A stretch of DNA of 64,000 nt from Pseudoflavonifractor sp. An85 (GCF_002161235.1 NZ_NFHE01000016.1:1-64000), one strand, 5' to 3'; counted from the stretch's first letter, positions 43,853-53,622 are shown. The notes: generated by a model not told the origin, from the letters alone. A program made the numbers and translations.

Positions 43853-43919
43853 GCTATATGACTGACGGAAGTGGGTTGACCACAGGGAGTATGGCCGTAG
43901 AAATGCCGACCGTCTGGGC
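43853..43919 (+). ncRNA. ZTP (pfl) riboswitch
   Basis: The aptamer shows the conserved 5' part ATGACTGACGGAAGTGGG...ACCACAGGGAGTATGGC and the 3' part GCCGACCGTCTGGGC, the pfl motif that senses ZMP/ZTP, signals of 10-formyl-THF shortage. The last GGGC of the aptamer is also the first part of the terminator stem, so ligand binding would prevent termination and turn on the IMP cyclohydrolase, AICAR transformylase and purD genes. AICAR monophosphate (ZMP) is the very substrate of the AICAR transformylase it controls. Confidence 0.92.
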
Positions 43920-43952
43920 GCACCTATGTTGTGGATAGGTGCGCCCTTTTTC
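43916..43952 (+). terminator. ZTP-controlled terminator
   Basis: GGGCGCACCTAT (43916-43927) pairs with ATAGGTGCGCCC (43935-43946), followed by TTTTTCTTT. Confidence 0.93.
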
Positions 43953-43979
43953 TTTGAAACACATTGAGGAGGTACCACT

Positions 43980-44693
43980 ATGACAACTTTGGATCTGTGC
44001 CAGGAGCTGTCCCGCAACCCCTATCCCGGCCGTGGCATCGTGCTGGGCCGCACCGCCGACAACAAGCAGGCGGTGATTGCCTATTTCATCATGGGCCGTA
44101 GCGAGAACAGCCGCAACCGTATCTTCGAGGAGACCGAGGATGGCATCCGCACCCGGGCCTTTGACGAGAGCAAGATGACCGATCCCTCCCTGATCATCTA
44201 CCACCCCGTGCGCCAGGTGGGTGAGGACACCATCGTCACCAACGGCGACCAGACCGACACCATCCAGCAAGGCCTGTTGGCCGGCAAAACCTTTGCCGAG
44301 TCTCTGCGCTCCCGCTGCTTCGAGCCCGATCCCCCCAACTACACCCCTCGCATTTCCGGTTTGCTCCTCAAAGATGGCAGCTACAAGCTGTCCATTCTGA
44401 AGTCCGCCTACGGCAACCCCGACTGCAACCTGCGCTACTTCTACGAGTATGACGCTCCCCTGCCCGGCACCGGACACTTCATCCACACCTATCAGGAAAA
44501 CCTGGACCCCCTGCCCTCCTTCGAGGGGGAACCCCGCCTGGTGGCCATCACCGCCCCTGATGCGGAAACCCTGGCTGGGGACCTGTGGCTGTCCCTCAAC
44601 GACGAGAACAAGGTCTCCCTCTTCGTCCGCTACATCGACCTGGAGACCGGAGACACCGAGACTTCCATCATCAACAAACACTGGGAGGTTTAA
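43980..44693 (+). CDS. PurO-type IMP cyclohydrolase
   Basis: A 237-aa protein of the IMP_cyclohyd (PF07826) family: NPYPGRGIVLGRTADNKQAVIAYFIMGRSENSRNR is its N-terminal signature. It closes the ring of FAICAR to IMP. It replaces the N-terminal domain of the usual fused PurH, so the last two steps here are split over two proteins of different origin. AGGAGG lies before the ATG at 43980. First gene under the ZTP riboswitch. Confidence 0.9.
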   Translation: MTTLDLCQELSRNPYPGRGIVLGRTADNKQAVIAYFIMGRSENSRNRIFEETEDGIRTRAFDESKMTDPSLIIYHPVRQVGEDTIVTNGDQTDTIQQGLLAGKTFAESLRSRCFEPDPPNYTPRISGLLLKDGSYKLSILKSAYGNPDCNLRYFYEYDAPLPGTGHFIHTYQENLDPLPSFEGEPRLVAITAPDAETLAGDLWLSLNDENKVSLFVRYIDLETGDTETSIINKHWEV

Positions 44694-44696
44694 TCC

Positions 44697-45869
44697 ATGA
44701 CTGAACTGGAACTGAAATACGGCTGTAACCCCAACCAAAAGCCCGCCCGCATCTACATGGACCAAGGTGAGCTGCCCATCACCGTGCTCAACGGCAAGCC
44801 CGGCTACATCAACTTCATGGACGCCCTCAACTCCTGGCAGCTGGTGAAGGCTTTGAAGAAGGCCACCGGCCTGCCCGCCGCTGCCTCCTTCAAGCATGTC
44901 TCCCCCGCTGGCGCCGCTCTGGGTACCCCCCTCACCGACGTGGAAAAGCAGATCTATTTCGCCGACGGGTTTGACACCTCCCCCATCGCCTGCGCCTACA
45001 TCAAGGCCCGTGGCGCAGATCGTCTGTGCTCCTACGGCGACTGGGCCGCCCTGTCCGACGTGTGCGACGAGGCCACCGCTCGCTTCCTGGCCATGGAGGT
45101 CTCCGACGGCATCATCGCCCCCGGTTACACCGACGAGGCCCTGGCCATTCTCAAGACCAAGAAGAAGGGCAACTACAACGTGGTGCAGATTGACCCCAAC
45201 TACGAGCCCGCCCCCATTGAGACCCGCCACATCTACGGCATCACCTTCCAGCAGGGCTACAACAACTTTGAGATCAACGAGAGCCTGCTGGACAACATCG
45301 TCACCGAGAACAAGGAGCTGCCCGAGGCTGCCCGCCATGACCTGCTTCTCTCCCTGCTGACTTTGAAGTACACCCAGTCCAACTCCGTGTGCTACGTCAA
45401 GAACGGCCAGACCATCGGCGTGGGCGCCGGTCAGCAGAGCCGTATCCACTGCACCCGTCTGGCTGGCTCCAAGGCGGACAACTGGATGCTGCGTCAGCAT
45501 CCCAAGGTTCTGGGCCTCCAGTTCGTGGACAACATCCGCCGTCCCAACCGGGACAACGCCATCGACGTGTACATTTCCGACGAGTATGAGGATGTGCTGG
45601 CCGAGGGCGTGTGGCAGGAGACCTTCAAGGTCAAGCCCGAACCCCTCACCCGCGAGGAGAAAAAGGCCTGGATCGCCCAGATGCACGGCGTGTCTGTGGG
45701 CTCCGACGCCTTCTTCCCCTTCGGCGACAACGTGGAACGGGCCCGCAAGTCCGGCGTGGAGTACATCGCCCAGCCCGGCGGCTCCATCCGGGACGACAAT
45801 GTCATCGACACCTGCAACAAGTACGGCATCGTCATGGCCTTCACCGGCATGCGGCTGTTCCACCACTAA
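44697..45869 (+). CDS. Stand-alone AICAR transformylase
   Basis: A 390-aa protein corresponding to the C-terminal AICAR transformylase part of PurH: LKYGCNPNQKPARIYM, AAASFKHVSPAGAALG (the Lys-His pair of the active site), QSNSVCYVKNGQTIGVGAGQQSRIHCTRLAGSKAD, SDAFFPFGDN and YIAQPGGSIRDDNVIDTCNKYG. It formylates AICAR with 10-formyl-THF. Three bases after the PurO-type gene, with GGGAGG as ribosome site. Confidence 0.94.
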   Translation: MTELELKYGCNPNQKPARIYMDQGELPITVLNGKPGYINFMDALNSWQLVKALKKATGLPAAASFKHVSPAGAALGTPLTDVEKQIYFADGFDTSPIACAYIKARGADRLCSYGDWAALSDVCDEATARFLAMEVSDGIIAPGYTDEALAILKTKKKGNYNVVQIDPNYEPAPIETRHIYGITFQQGYNNFEINESLLDNIVTENKELPEAARHDLLLSLLTLKYTQSNSVCYVKNGQTIGVGAGQQSRIHCTRLAGSKADNWMLRQHPKVLGLQFVDNIRRPNRDNAIDVYISDEYEDVLAEGVWQETFKVKPEPLTREEKKAWIAQMHGVSVGSDAFFPFGDNVERARKSGVEYIAQPGGSIRDDNVIDTCNKYGIVMAFTGMRLFHH

Positions 45870-45884
45870 GAGGAGGGTTCTTTC

Positions 45885-47141
45885 ATGAGAGTTCTCGTTG
45901 TGGGCAGCGGTGGCCGGGAGCACGCCATCTGCTGGAAACTGGCCCAGTCCCCCAAGGTCACCGAGCTGTTCTGCGCCCCCGGCAACGCCGGCATCGCCCA
46001 GGTAGCCACCTGTGTGGATGTCAAGGCCACCGATGTGCCTGGCATGGTGGCTTGGGCCAAGGAAAACCACATGGATTTCGTCATGGTGGCTCCCGACGAT
46101 CCCCTGGCCATGGGCATGGTGGACGCTCTGGAGAAGGCGGGCATCCCCGCCTTTGGTCCCCGGGCCAACGCCGCCATCATTGAGGCCAGCAAAGCTTTCT
46201 CCAAAGAGCTGATGGCCAAGTACCACATTCCCACCGCTGCCTATGCCACCTTCACCGAGCTGGACAAGGCTCTGGCTTACATTGAGGAGCAGGGCGCTCC
46301 CATCGTGGTCAAAGCCGACGGCCTGGCCCTGGGTAAGGGCGTGGTGGTAGCCTCCACCGTGGAGGAGGCCAAACAGGCCGCCACCGAGATGATGGCAGAC
46401 AAGAAGTTCGGCGCCTCCGGCTCCACCGTGGTCATCGAAGAGTGCATGACCGGCCCCGAGGTCACCGTTCTGGCCTTTGCCGACGGCAAGCATGTGGTTC
46501 CCATGCCCGCCAGCCAGGACCACAAGCGGGCCTTTGACGGCAACCAGGGTCCCAACACCGGCGGTATGGGCGCCATCTCTCCCCCGCCCCAGTACACCCC
46601 CGAGATTGCCAAGCAGTGCATGGAGGAGATTTTCCAACCCACCATTGACGCGCTCCAGGCGGAGGGTCGTCCCTTCCAGGGTGTCATCTACTTCGGTCTG
46701 ATGCTCACCCCCAAGGGCCCCCGGGTGGTGGAGTATAACGCCCGCTTTGGCGATCCTGAGTGCCAGGTGGTGCTCTCCCTGCTGGACACCGACTTGATGG
46801 ACGTGCTCCAGGCCTGTGTAAACGGCACTCTGGATCAGCTGGATATCCAGTGGAAGAAGGAAGCCGGATGCGTGCTGGTGCTGGCCTCCGGCGGCTATCC
46901 CCTGGACTACAAGAAGGGGTATCCTATCACCGGACTGGAGGAAGCCGGAAAGGCTTCTGTGGTGTTCCACGCCGGAACCGCTCAGAAGGACGGTCAGTTC
47001 GTCACCAACGGTGGCCGAGTGTTGGGCGTGACCACCACCGCTCCCACCTTGGAGGAAGCCATTGCCAAAGCCTACGAGGCAGGCAAACATATCTCCTTCA
47101 CCGACATGCACTTCCGCACCGACATTGGACACGCATTTTAA
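45885..47141 (+). CDS. purD: Phosphoribosylamine-glycine ligase
   Basis: The 418-aa ATP-grasp enzyme makes GAR from phosphoribosylamine and glycine. RVLVVGSGGREHAICWKL, VKADGLALGKGVVVA, NTGGMGAISPPP and VVEYNARFGDPECQVVLSLL are diagnostic. GAGGAGG precedes the ATG. Last enzyme gene of the purine operon; its substrate comes from the unusual PurF above. Confidence 0.96.
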   Translation: MRVLVVGSGGREHAICWKLAQSPKVTELFCAPGNAGIAQVATCVDVKATDVPGMVAWAKENHMDFVMVAPDDPLAMGMVDALEKAGIPAFGPRANAAIIEASKAFSKELMAKYHIPTAAYATFTELDKALAYIEEQGAPIVVKADGLALGKGVVVASTVEEAKQAATEMMADKKFGASGSTVVIEECMTGPEVTVLAFADGKHVVPMPASQDHKRAFDGNQGPNTGGMGAISPPPQYTPEIAKQCMEEIFQPTIDALQAEGRPFQGVIYFGLMLTPKGPRVVEYNARFGDPECQVVLSLLDTDLMDVLQACVNGTLDQLDIQWKKEAGCVLVLASGGYPLDYKKGYPITGLEEAGKASVVFHAGTAQKDGQFVTNGGRVLGVTTTAPTLEEAIAKAYEAGKHISFTDMHFRTDIGHAF

Positions 47142-47152
47142 GGAGTAGACCT

Positions 47153-47605
47153 ATGGTAACCTTAGCCCAACGCATCACCGAACTGCGCACCCAAAAAGGC
47201 ATGAGCCGCCCGGAGTTGTCTCTGGCTCTGGGCCTGCCCAAAACCGCGGTAGAAAAGTTCGAGACAGGTCGTCAAACTCCCACCCAGGATCAGCAGAAGA
47301 AAATGGCTGCCTACTTTGGCGTATCTCTGTTCTATCTGCGGGGTGAGAGCAGCGATCCCACCACCCAGGACAACTGGATGAACGGCTCCTTCCCCGAGGA
47401 GCCGGTGGATGTTCCGTCCAGAACCAAGCCTGTCTCTGCCCCCGCTCCCCGCTCTCACGGGGGGACAGGCAACATGCTGGACCCCATTTTGAAAAGCGAC
47501 GGATTCCAGCAGGCCCTCCGGGCCGCCGTGCTGGATGTCCTGCGCTCCAAAGAGGGCCAGCAGCTGCTGGAGCAGGCTGTGGCTCGATACATGCGTAGCA
47601 AATAA
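47153..47605 (+). CDS. XRE-family HTH regulator at the end of the purine operon
   Basis: A 150-aa protein: helix-turn-helix at residues 5-60 (ITELRTQKGMSRPELSLAL, LPKTAVEKFETGRQTP), a Pro/Ser-rich linker, and a C-terminal helical segment (about 108-150) that may dimerise. AAGGAG precedes the ATG at 47153, 11 bases after purD, so it is co-transcribed. It could autoregulate or control the purine genes, but no operator was identified. Frame upstream of 47153 is not coding. Confidence 0.8.
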   Translation: MVTLAQRITELRTQKGMSRPELSLALGLPKTAVEKFETGRQTPTQDQQKKMAAYFGVSLFYLRGESSDPTTQDNWMNGSFPEEPVDVPSRTKPVSAPAPRSHGGTGNMLDPILKSDGFQQALRAAVLDVLRSKEGQQLLEQAVARYMRSK

Positions 47606-47616
47606 ACCCTGACAAT

Positions 47617-47663
47617 AAAAAAAGATCGGACCGGGAGATTTTCTCCCAGTCCGATCTTTTTTT
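47617..47663. terminator. Bidirectional terminator of the purine and murB-cls operons
   Basis: AAAAAAAGATCGGAC-C-GGGAGA (47617-47638) pairs with TCTCCC-A-GTCCGATCTTTTTTT (47642-47663). T runs on both strands serve the two convergent operons. Confidence 0.95.
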
Positions 47664-47666
47664 GTG

Positions 47667-49214
47667 TCATAAGAGCGGTGCAAACACCTGTAACACCTCA
47701 CGCCCCAAGCGTCGATAGTAGGGTACGCTCTTGCACTGCTCCAGCGTCACCTCCACGCTCTTGTCCTGGGTGCTCAAAAAGTCGTTGCGGACTTCATGGA
47801 CGGTGGGGGTTCCATAGAGGAGCACTCCATTTTCAAAGTGCAGGAACATGCTGCGGTAGTCCATGTTCACCGTACCCACGGTGGCGTAGCAGTCATCCAC
47901 CACGAAGTTTTTGCTGTGAATGAATCCGGGGGTATACTCATAGATTTTCACTCCTGCGGCCAGCAGCTCATCGTAATGGGCCCGGGTCACCTCAAACACC
48001 GTCTTTTTATCGGGGATGTGCGGAGTAATGATGCGCACGTCCACCCCTGACTTGGCTGCGGTGGTGAGGGCCACCGTCATGGAGTAATCAATGACCAGAT
48101 AAGGCGTTGTGATATACACATACCGCTTGGCCCGGTTGATAAGGTTGAGGTACACCGACAGCCCCACCGGCTCATTGTCCCAGGGGCAGTCCTGGTAGGG
48201 CTGGATATAGCCCACTTCGCTCCAGCCCGAAGGATCGGGCCGATAGCTGTCAAAATCCTCCTGGCTGTTTTCGGTAAAGTCCCACATGGAGAGGAAGGAC
48301 ACGGTCATAGACCACACCGCATCCCCCTCCAGGCGGATGGCAGAATCCTTCCAGTGACCAAATCGAGCTTTCACATTGATATACTCGTCGGCCATGTTGA
48401 TGCCACCGGTAAAGGCCACCTGCCCGTCAATAATCATATACTTTCGGTGGTCCCGGTTGTTCTGGCGCAGGGAGATCACCGGCAAAATGCGGTTGAACAC
48501 TCGGCACTGGATTCCCAACTTTTCCAGTCGCTCCGGATAGTCGGCAGGTAAGGTGAAAATGGAACCCACATCATCGTAAATGACCCGCACTTCCACCCCC
48601 TGCTGCACCTTCACTTGCAGCACGTCCAGAATGGAATTCCAGAGTTTCCCCTCTTCAATGATGAAGTATTCAATGAAAATATACCGTTTGGCTCCCCAAA
48701 GAGCGGAAAGAATATCGCTGTAGCAGTTGTCCCCCAGGGGATAATAGTGACTTTTGGTGTTGCCATACACCGGGCAGTGGGCCACACGCTCCAGATAGTT
48801 GGCCATACACGCCGCATCCGAGCCGATGAGCTGCGTGAGCGCCCCAGATCGGTGGCATTCATCCCCCAGGTTCTGGAAAATTTTATCCTCCATGATGCGC
48901 AGGCGCTTCTGGTTGAACTTGGACAGATGGTTTCCACCCAAGAGCAGATAGGCCAGAGAGCCAAAGGGCATCAGGCCCAGCACAATGATGATCCAGCTGA
49001 TTTTATAGCCTGGATTGCTGTTGCTGGCCACAATCCACACCACCACCAGAATAGATAACACCAAAAACATCCCATGAATGACGTTGTAGAAGGGCATCTC
49101 TTGCAGTCTGGACAGGGCGAAGACATAAAAGCCTATTTGGATGACAATGAGGCCAGCCATAATGCCTACCCGGTGAAAGAGCAGGCTTCCCACATGTGTC
49201 AAGATTCGATTCAT
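47667..49214 (-). CDS. cls: Cardiolipin synthase (phospholipase D superfamily)
   Basis: The 515-aa product has two N-terminal membrane helices (about 15-35 and 45-65) followed by a PLDc_N-type segment and two HKD motifs, HRKYMIIDGQVAFTGGIN and HSKNFVVDDCYATVGTVNMD, that form the active site. It condenses two phosphatidylglycerols into cardiolipin. ATG at 49214, 7 bases after AGAGGTG. It follows dnaE by 12 bases and is the last gene of the murB-rapZ-whiA operon. Confidence 0.93.
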   Translation of the reverse strand: MNRILTHVGSLLFHRVGIMAGLIVIQIGFYVFALSRLQEMPFYNVIHGMFLVLSILVVVWIVASNSNPGYKISWIIIVLGLMPFGSLAYLLLGGNHLSKFNQKRLRIMEDKIFQNLGDECHRSGALTQLIGSDAACMANYLERVAHCPVYGNTKSHYYPLGDNCYSDILSALWGAKRYIFIEYFIIEEGKLWNSILDVLQVKVQQGVEVRVIYDDVGSIFTLPADYPERLEKLGIQCRVFNRILPVISLRQNNRDHRKYMIIDGQVAFTGGINMADEYINVKARFGHWKDSAIRLEGDAVWSMTVSFLSMWDFTENSQEDFDSYRPDPSGWSEVGYIQPYQDCPWDNEPVGLSVYLNLINRAKRYVYITTPYLVIDYSMTVALTTAAKSGVDVRIITPHIPDKKTVFEVTRAHYDELLAAGVKIYEYTPGFIHSKNFVVDDCYATVGTVNMDYRSMFLHFENGVLLYGTPTVHEVRNDFLSTQDKSVEVTLEQCKSVPYYRRLGREVLQVFAPLL

Positions 49215-49226
49215 GGTCTTCACCTC

Positions 49227-52200
49227 TTATCGTACCACTACGCTGTCCACACCCAGCTTCTCTTTCAGTTCGTCCAACAGAGCAGTGTGGTGGAGACAGG
49301 TGGTCAGCAGCTTCTTGCCGCTGTCCTGCAAGTACACAATGGTCCGCTCCTTCCCCGGGAACATGCTCAACAGCTTTTTCAGCCACACCAGGGATTCCTC
49401 CCCGTCGGGCAGGCGAATCCACAAGGTATCCGCGTCAGCGGTACGCTTCTGCGTCGGTTCCGGTTCCGACGGCATTTCCTCACTGAGGGGGCCCACCCAG
49501 TCAGCCATGATCTGGGGTTCCTTTTCATCCCGCTGGGACAGCCGCCCGGTAACAGCCACTGGAAGCCCGGCTTTCAGGTAGTGGCCGCACTCCCCCAGTA
49601 CCCGGGAGAACACCATCAGCTCCATCGTACCCGTGGCATCCTCCAGGTTGACATAGGCCATAAGGGTATTGTTCTTGGTGGTCTTGGTCTTCACCGAAGC
49701 AACCACTCCGGCCACGGTCACCTTCTGCCCGTCGGAAAAGCGGGGCGGCTGGTCTCCCTCCTCATTGCAGCCCTGGAGCAGCGTGGCGATGGGCACTGCA
49801 CGGAGCTTTTGCACTTGGCGGCGGTACTGATCCATGGGATGGCCAGAGAGATACAGGCCGGTAACCTCTTTCTCCATGGCCATGAGCTCGGCGGGAGAAA
49901 ACTCGGGGATGTCCGGCAACTTCATCTCCGGCTCCAGGCTTTCCTGCCCACCAAAGAGATCAAACTGCCCCTCCAGCTTCTGCCGCTGGTCCCGCAAAAT
50001 GGAGTCCACCACCTGCTCAAACACCTTCAAAAGCTGGCTGCGGCGGTAGCCCATGCGGTCAAAGCAACCAGCCCGGATAAGACTTTCCAGCACCCGCTTA
50101 TTCAGGTCGTTTTGGCTCATGCGAGCACAGAAGTCTGGGAAGGACGTGAAAGGCCCGTCCTGCTGCCGCTGGGCCAACACGGCGTTGACAAAGCCGCGGC
50201 CCACTCCCTTGAGGGCAGCCAGACCGAAACGGATGTTGTTCCCGGATACCGTGAAGCTCAAACCCGACTCGTTGATATCCGGAGGGAGCAGCGCAATTCC
50301 GTTCTCCTTACACTCAGCGATATACTCCGCCACCTTGTCCTGGGAATCCAGCACCGAGGTGAGCAGGGCCGCCATGTACTCCCGGGTATAGTGGTACTTA
50401 AACCACGCGGTCTGATAGGCCACAATGGCGTAGCTCACCGCATGGGCCTTGTTAAAGGCGTAGTTGGCAAAAGCGTAAATCTCGTCGTAGATGGACTGGG
50501 CATCCTCGGCCGGAATGCCCCGGGCCACGCAGCCTTCAATGTTGCGCTGAGGATCGCCGTGGATGAAGGCCTCTCGCTCCCGCTCAATGTCCTTGACCTT
50601 CTTTTTACTCATAGCCCGGCGCACCATGTCGGCCTGGCCCAGAGAGTAGCCCGCCAGGCGACGGAAAATCTCAATGACCTGCTCCTGGTACACAATGCAA
50701 CCGTAGGTAACGGACAAAATGGGCTCCAGGGCGGGATTCCGGTAGGAGATGCACCGGGGGTCATGCTTGCTGGCAATGAACTTAGGAATGGAGTCCATGG
50801 GGCCGGGACGGTACAGGGCAATGATAGCGGTGATATCCTCAGTGTTCTGAGGTTTCAGCCCCACACACACGCCAGTCATGCCGGTGGATTCCATCTGGAA
50901 CACGCCAGACGTGCGCCCTTCCGAGAGCATTTGGAACACCCCCGGGTCGTCGTCCCGGATGTCGCTCATGGAAAACTCCGGATGGTGCTCCCGCACCATC
51001 TTCACTGCGTCATCCAGAATGGTGAGATTTCGCAGCCCCAAAAAGTCCATTTTCAAAAGGCCCAGCTCTTCCAGGGTCACCATGGTGTACTGGGTCACCG
51101 CCAAATCGTCGTTGGTGGCCAGGGGCACATACTCATACACCGGGCGGCGGGTGATGACCACGCCGGCGGCATGGGTGGAGGCGTTGCGGGGCATGCCCTC
51201 CAGCTTTCGGGCCATGTCCACCAGCTGCTTGACCTTTTCATTGCCATTGTACAGGTCTGCCAGCCCCTTGGACAGCACCAGGGCCTTATCCAAGGTCATA
51301 TCCAGGGCAAAAGGCACCTGCTTGGCAATGGCATCCACTTCCGCATAGGGCATGTCCATGACACGGCCCACGTCGCGGATAGCAGCCTTGGCCTTCATGG
51401 TACCAAAGGTGACAATCTGGGCCACATGATCCTCTCCGTACTTGCGGGAGACGTAGTCGATAACCTCCTGGCGGCGGCGAATGCAGAAGTCGATATCAAT
51501 ATCTGGCATGGTCACTCGCTCGGGATTGAGGAATCGCTCGAAGTAGAGATTGTACTTCATGGGGTCGATATCGGTGATATACAGGCAGTAGGACACCATG
51601 GAGCCAGCAGCAGAACCACGGCCAGGGCCCACAGGAATCCCCTGGCTCTTGGCATAGCCAATGAAGTCGGAGACAATGAGAAAGTAATCCACAAATCCCA
51701 TGCGGCGGATCATGTTCATCTCCATCTCCAGACGCTGCTGGTAATCCTCCCCCGCCTGGGGATACCGCTGGGCAAATCCCTTTCGGCACAGACGCTCAAA
51801 GTAGGCGTCTCCGTCCGTCTCCCCTTCCGGCAGTTTAAACTCGGGCAAGTGATGCACGCCAAATTGAAAATCCACCTGACACATCTGGGCGATCTTGGCG
51901 GTGTTCTGAATGGCCTCCGGGCATTGGGGAAACAGCTGCGCCATTTCCTCCTCGCTTTTGATGTAGAACTCTTGGGTCTCAAAGCGCATGCGGTCGGTGT
52001 CCTCCAGCCGCTTGCCCGTCTGGACACACATAAGCACGTCCTGCATCACCGAGTCCTCCCGGGTGAGATAGTGGGCGTCGTTGGTGGCCACCAGAGGAAT
52101 CCCCGTCTCGGCGTGGAGGCGGAAGATACCTGCATTCACTTGCTTTTGTTGAGGAATGCCGTGATCCTGGATTTCCAGGTAATAGCTGTCCTCCCCAAAG

Positions 52201-52691
52201 ATGTCCCGCATCTCCAACGCGTGGGCCAAGGCCCCCTGGTAATCCCCCGCCATGAGCCGCCGGGGAATTTCTCCGCCCAGGCAGGCAGACAGGGCGATGA
52301 GCCCCTCACTGTGGGCCCGCAGCAATGCCATGTCCACCCGAGGCTTCCCGTAAAAGCCCTCCACGTAGGCCATAGATACCAGATAGCTGAGGTTGCGGTA
52401 TCCCGTCTCGTTTTTACACAGCAAAACCAGGTGGCGGGGGGCTCCATCCAGCTCCCGGGTGCGGTCGAACCGGGAGCGGGGAGCCACGTACACCTCACAG
52501 CCGATGATGGGCTTGATGCCAGCCCCCAGACAGGCACGATAGAAGTCCACCGCGCCAAACATCACGCCGTGGTCGGTGATGGCCACCGCCTCCTGCCCCA
52601 ACTCCTTCACCCGCTCCACCAACTGCTTGATGCGGCAGGCTCCATCCAGCAAGGAATATTCGGTATGTACGTGTAGATGGACAAATGCCAT
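49227..52691 (-). CDS. dnaE: DNA polymerase III subunit alpha
   Basis: A 1,154-aa DnaE: PHP domain (HLHVHTEYSLLDG), the C-family polymerase core with GPGRGSAAGSMVSYCL and catalytic PDIDIDFC, tandem helix-hairpin-helix, an OB fold (VTVAGVVASVKTKTTKNN) and a C-terminal domain. It is the DnaE1-type replicative polymerase subunit (DnaE, not PolC). AGGAGGAG before the ATG at 52691. Its place behind whiA in one operon with cls is notable. Confidence 0.96.
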   Translation of the reverse strand: MAFVHLHVHTEYSLLDGACRIKQLVERVKELGQEAVAITDHGVMFGAVDFYRACLGAGIKPIIGCEVYVAPRSRFDRTRELDGAPRHLVLLCKNETGYRNLSYLVSMAYVEGFYGKPRVDMALLRAHSEGLIALSACLGGEIPRRLMAGDYQGALAHALEMRDIFGEDSYYLEIQDHGIPQQKQVNAGIFRLHAETGIPLVATNDAHYLTREDSVMQDVLMCVQTGKRLEDTDRMRFETQEFYIKSEEEMAQLFPQCPEAIQNTAKIAQMCQVDFQFGVHHLPEFKLPEGETDGDAYFERLCRKGFAQRYPQAGEDYQQRLEMEMNMIRRMGFVDYFLIVSDFIGYAKSQGIPVGPGRGSAAGSMVSYCLYITDIDPMKYNLYFERFLNPERVTMPDIDIDFCIRRRQEVIDYVSRKYGEDHVAQIVTFGTMKAKAAIRDVGRVMDMPYAEVDAIAKQVPFALDMTLDKALVLSKGLADLYNGNEKVKQLVDMARKLEGMPRNASTHAAGVVITRRPVYEYVPLATNDDLAVTQYTMVTLEELGLLKMDFLGLRNLTILDDAVKMVREHHPEFSMSDIRDDDPGVFQMLSEGRTSGVFQMESTGMTGVCVGLKPQNTEDITAIIALYRPGPMDSIPKFIASKHDPRCISYRNPALEPILSVTYGCIVYQEQVIEIFRRLAGYSLGQADMVRRAMSKKKVKDIEREREAFIHGDPQRNIEGCVARGIPAEDAQSIYDEIYAFANYAFNKAHAVSYAIVAYQTAWFKYHYTREYMAALLTSVLDSQDKVAEYIAECKENGIALLPPDINESGLSFTVSGNNIRFGLAALKGVGRGFVNAVLAQRQQDGPFTSFPDFCARMSQNDLNKRVLESLIRAGCFDRMGYRRSQLLKVFEQVVDSILRDQRQKLEGQFDLFGGQESLEPEMKLPDIPEFSPAELMAMEKEVTGLYLSGHPMDQYRRQVQKLRAVPIATLLQGCNEEGDQPPRFSDGQKVTVAGVVASVKTKTTKNNTLMAYVNLEDATGTMELMVFSRVLGECGHYLKAGLPVAVTGRLSQRDEKEPQIMADWVGPLSEEMPSEPEPTQKRTADADTLWIRLPDGEESLVWLKKLLSMFPGKERTIVYLQDSGKKLLTTCLHHTALLDELKEKLGVDSVVVR

Positions 52692-52728
52692 GGGTTGCTC
52701 CTCCTGTGTAAAAACTATGGTGATTGGA

Positions 52729-53622
52729 TTATGTCTGGGCCAGCCGAGCCAGCTTGCGCAGACGGTGATTGAAGGCAGATTTGCTCACCGGCGGAGTACA
52801 AAGCTCTGCCAGCTGAGCCAGGGTCAGCTCTGGATGGGCCATGCGCAAATCCACCGCTTCTTTCAGTTTCTCCGGTAAATCCTCCAGCATACCCCGCTCT
52901 TCCAAGCGATAGATGGCCTCCATCTGCCACCGAGCCGCCTCCACCGTTTTGTCCAGGTTGGCGGCATCGCAGTTGACCCGGCGGTTGACACTGCCCCGCA
53001 AGTCCCGCTCCAACTTGGCGGTCATGATCTCCATGGCGGAGACAGGCGCCCCAATGGTGGTGAGAAAATCCTCAATATGGTGGCTTTGTTTGAAATAAGT
53101 CACGTGATTTCCCTTCCGTTGGGTGTCCTTGGGGGTAAAGTCCAGCTCTTGGAGCAGAGCAATGCTCTCCCGTCCCACGGCAGCGTGGGAGGTGGCCAAT
53201 TCCAGGTGATAGCTCTTCCCCGGGTCGGTCACCGAACCGCCCGCCAAAAAAGCCCCTCGGAAAAAGGCGGTCTGGCAGTGCTCCTCCTCCAAGTGTGCGA
53301 AATTGATGTGCAGGGACACGGAGGAATCCCGCTCCAGGCCAAAGGTGTCAAACACCGTGTGGAGTTTCTGGGGGTCTTCCAACAAAAAGCTGCCCTTCCC
53401 CTCCCCTGCGGCTGGCAGCGCATCGAACTCCACCCGGAATGCCTTGCGGAACAGAACCGGCAGCCGCTGCTTGAGCTGAGGAGATTCTGTGATGATGCGC
53501 ACCTGCCGGGCATGGAAGGTGTTGCAGTAGAGCAAAATTCCATAGGCCTCCGCTTGCGCACAACAGCGGCGGTTCACCGGCTGTCGGCACAGTTCCTGTT
53601 TTACTTGGGCAGAAAAGGTCAC
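52729..53622 (-). CDS. whiA: WhiA, DNA-binding regulator of cell division/sporulation
   Basis: A 297-aa WhiA: TFSAQVKQEL at the N-terminus, a LAGLIDADG-homing-endonuclease-like domain (AFFRGAFLAGGSVTDPGKSYHLEL), and a C-terminal HTH (LTLAQLAELCTPPVSKSAFNHRLRKL). A GTG at 53622 gives the usual N-terminus and an 8-base spacing to AAAGGAG; ATG at 53628 is also possible but too close. It overlaps neither neighbour in this reading, but lies 17 bases after yvcK. Confidence 0.92.
   Translation of the reverse strand: MTFSAQVKQELCRQPVNRRCCAQAEAYGILLYCNTFHARQVRIITESPQLKQRLPVLFRKAFRVEFDALPAAGEGKGSFLLEDPQKLHTVFDTFGLERDSSVSLHINFAHLEEEHCQTAFFRGAFLAGGSVTDPGKSYHLELATSHAAVGRESIALLQELDFTPKDTQRKGNHVTYFKQSHHIEDFLTTIGAPVSAMEIMTAKLERDLRGSVNRRVNCDAANLDKTVEAARWQMEAIYRLEERGMLEDLPEKLKEAVDLRMAHPELTLAQLAELCTPPVSKSAFNHRLRKLARLAQT

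Noticed and set aside
43854-47132. A very long open frame antisense to purH, purD and neighbours
   Set aside because: It mirrors strongly biased codons of real purine genes on the other strand, has no ribosome site and shows low-complexity Gly/Val/His-rich sequence without known domains.
49074-52676. A 1,200-codon open frame opposite dnaE
   Set aside because: dnaE is intact with all motifs on the minus strand; the plus-strand frame is a shadow of its codon bias.
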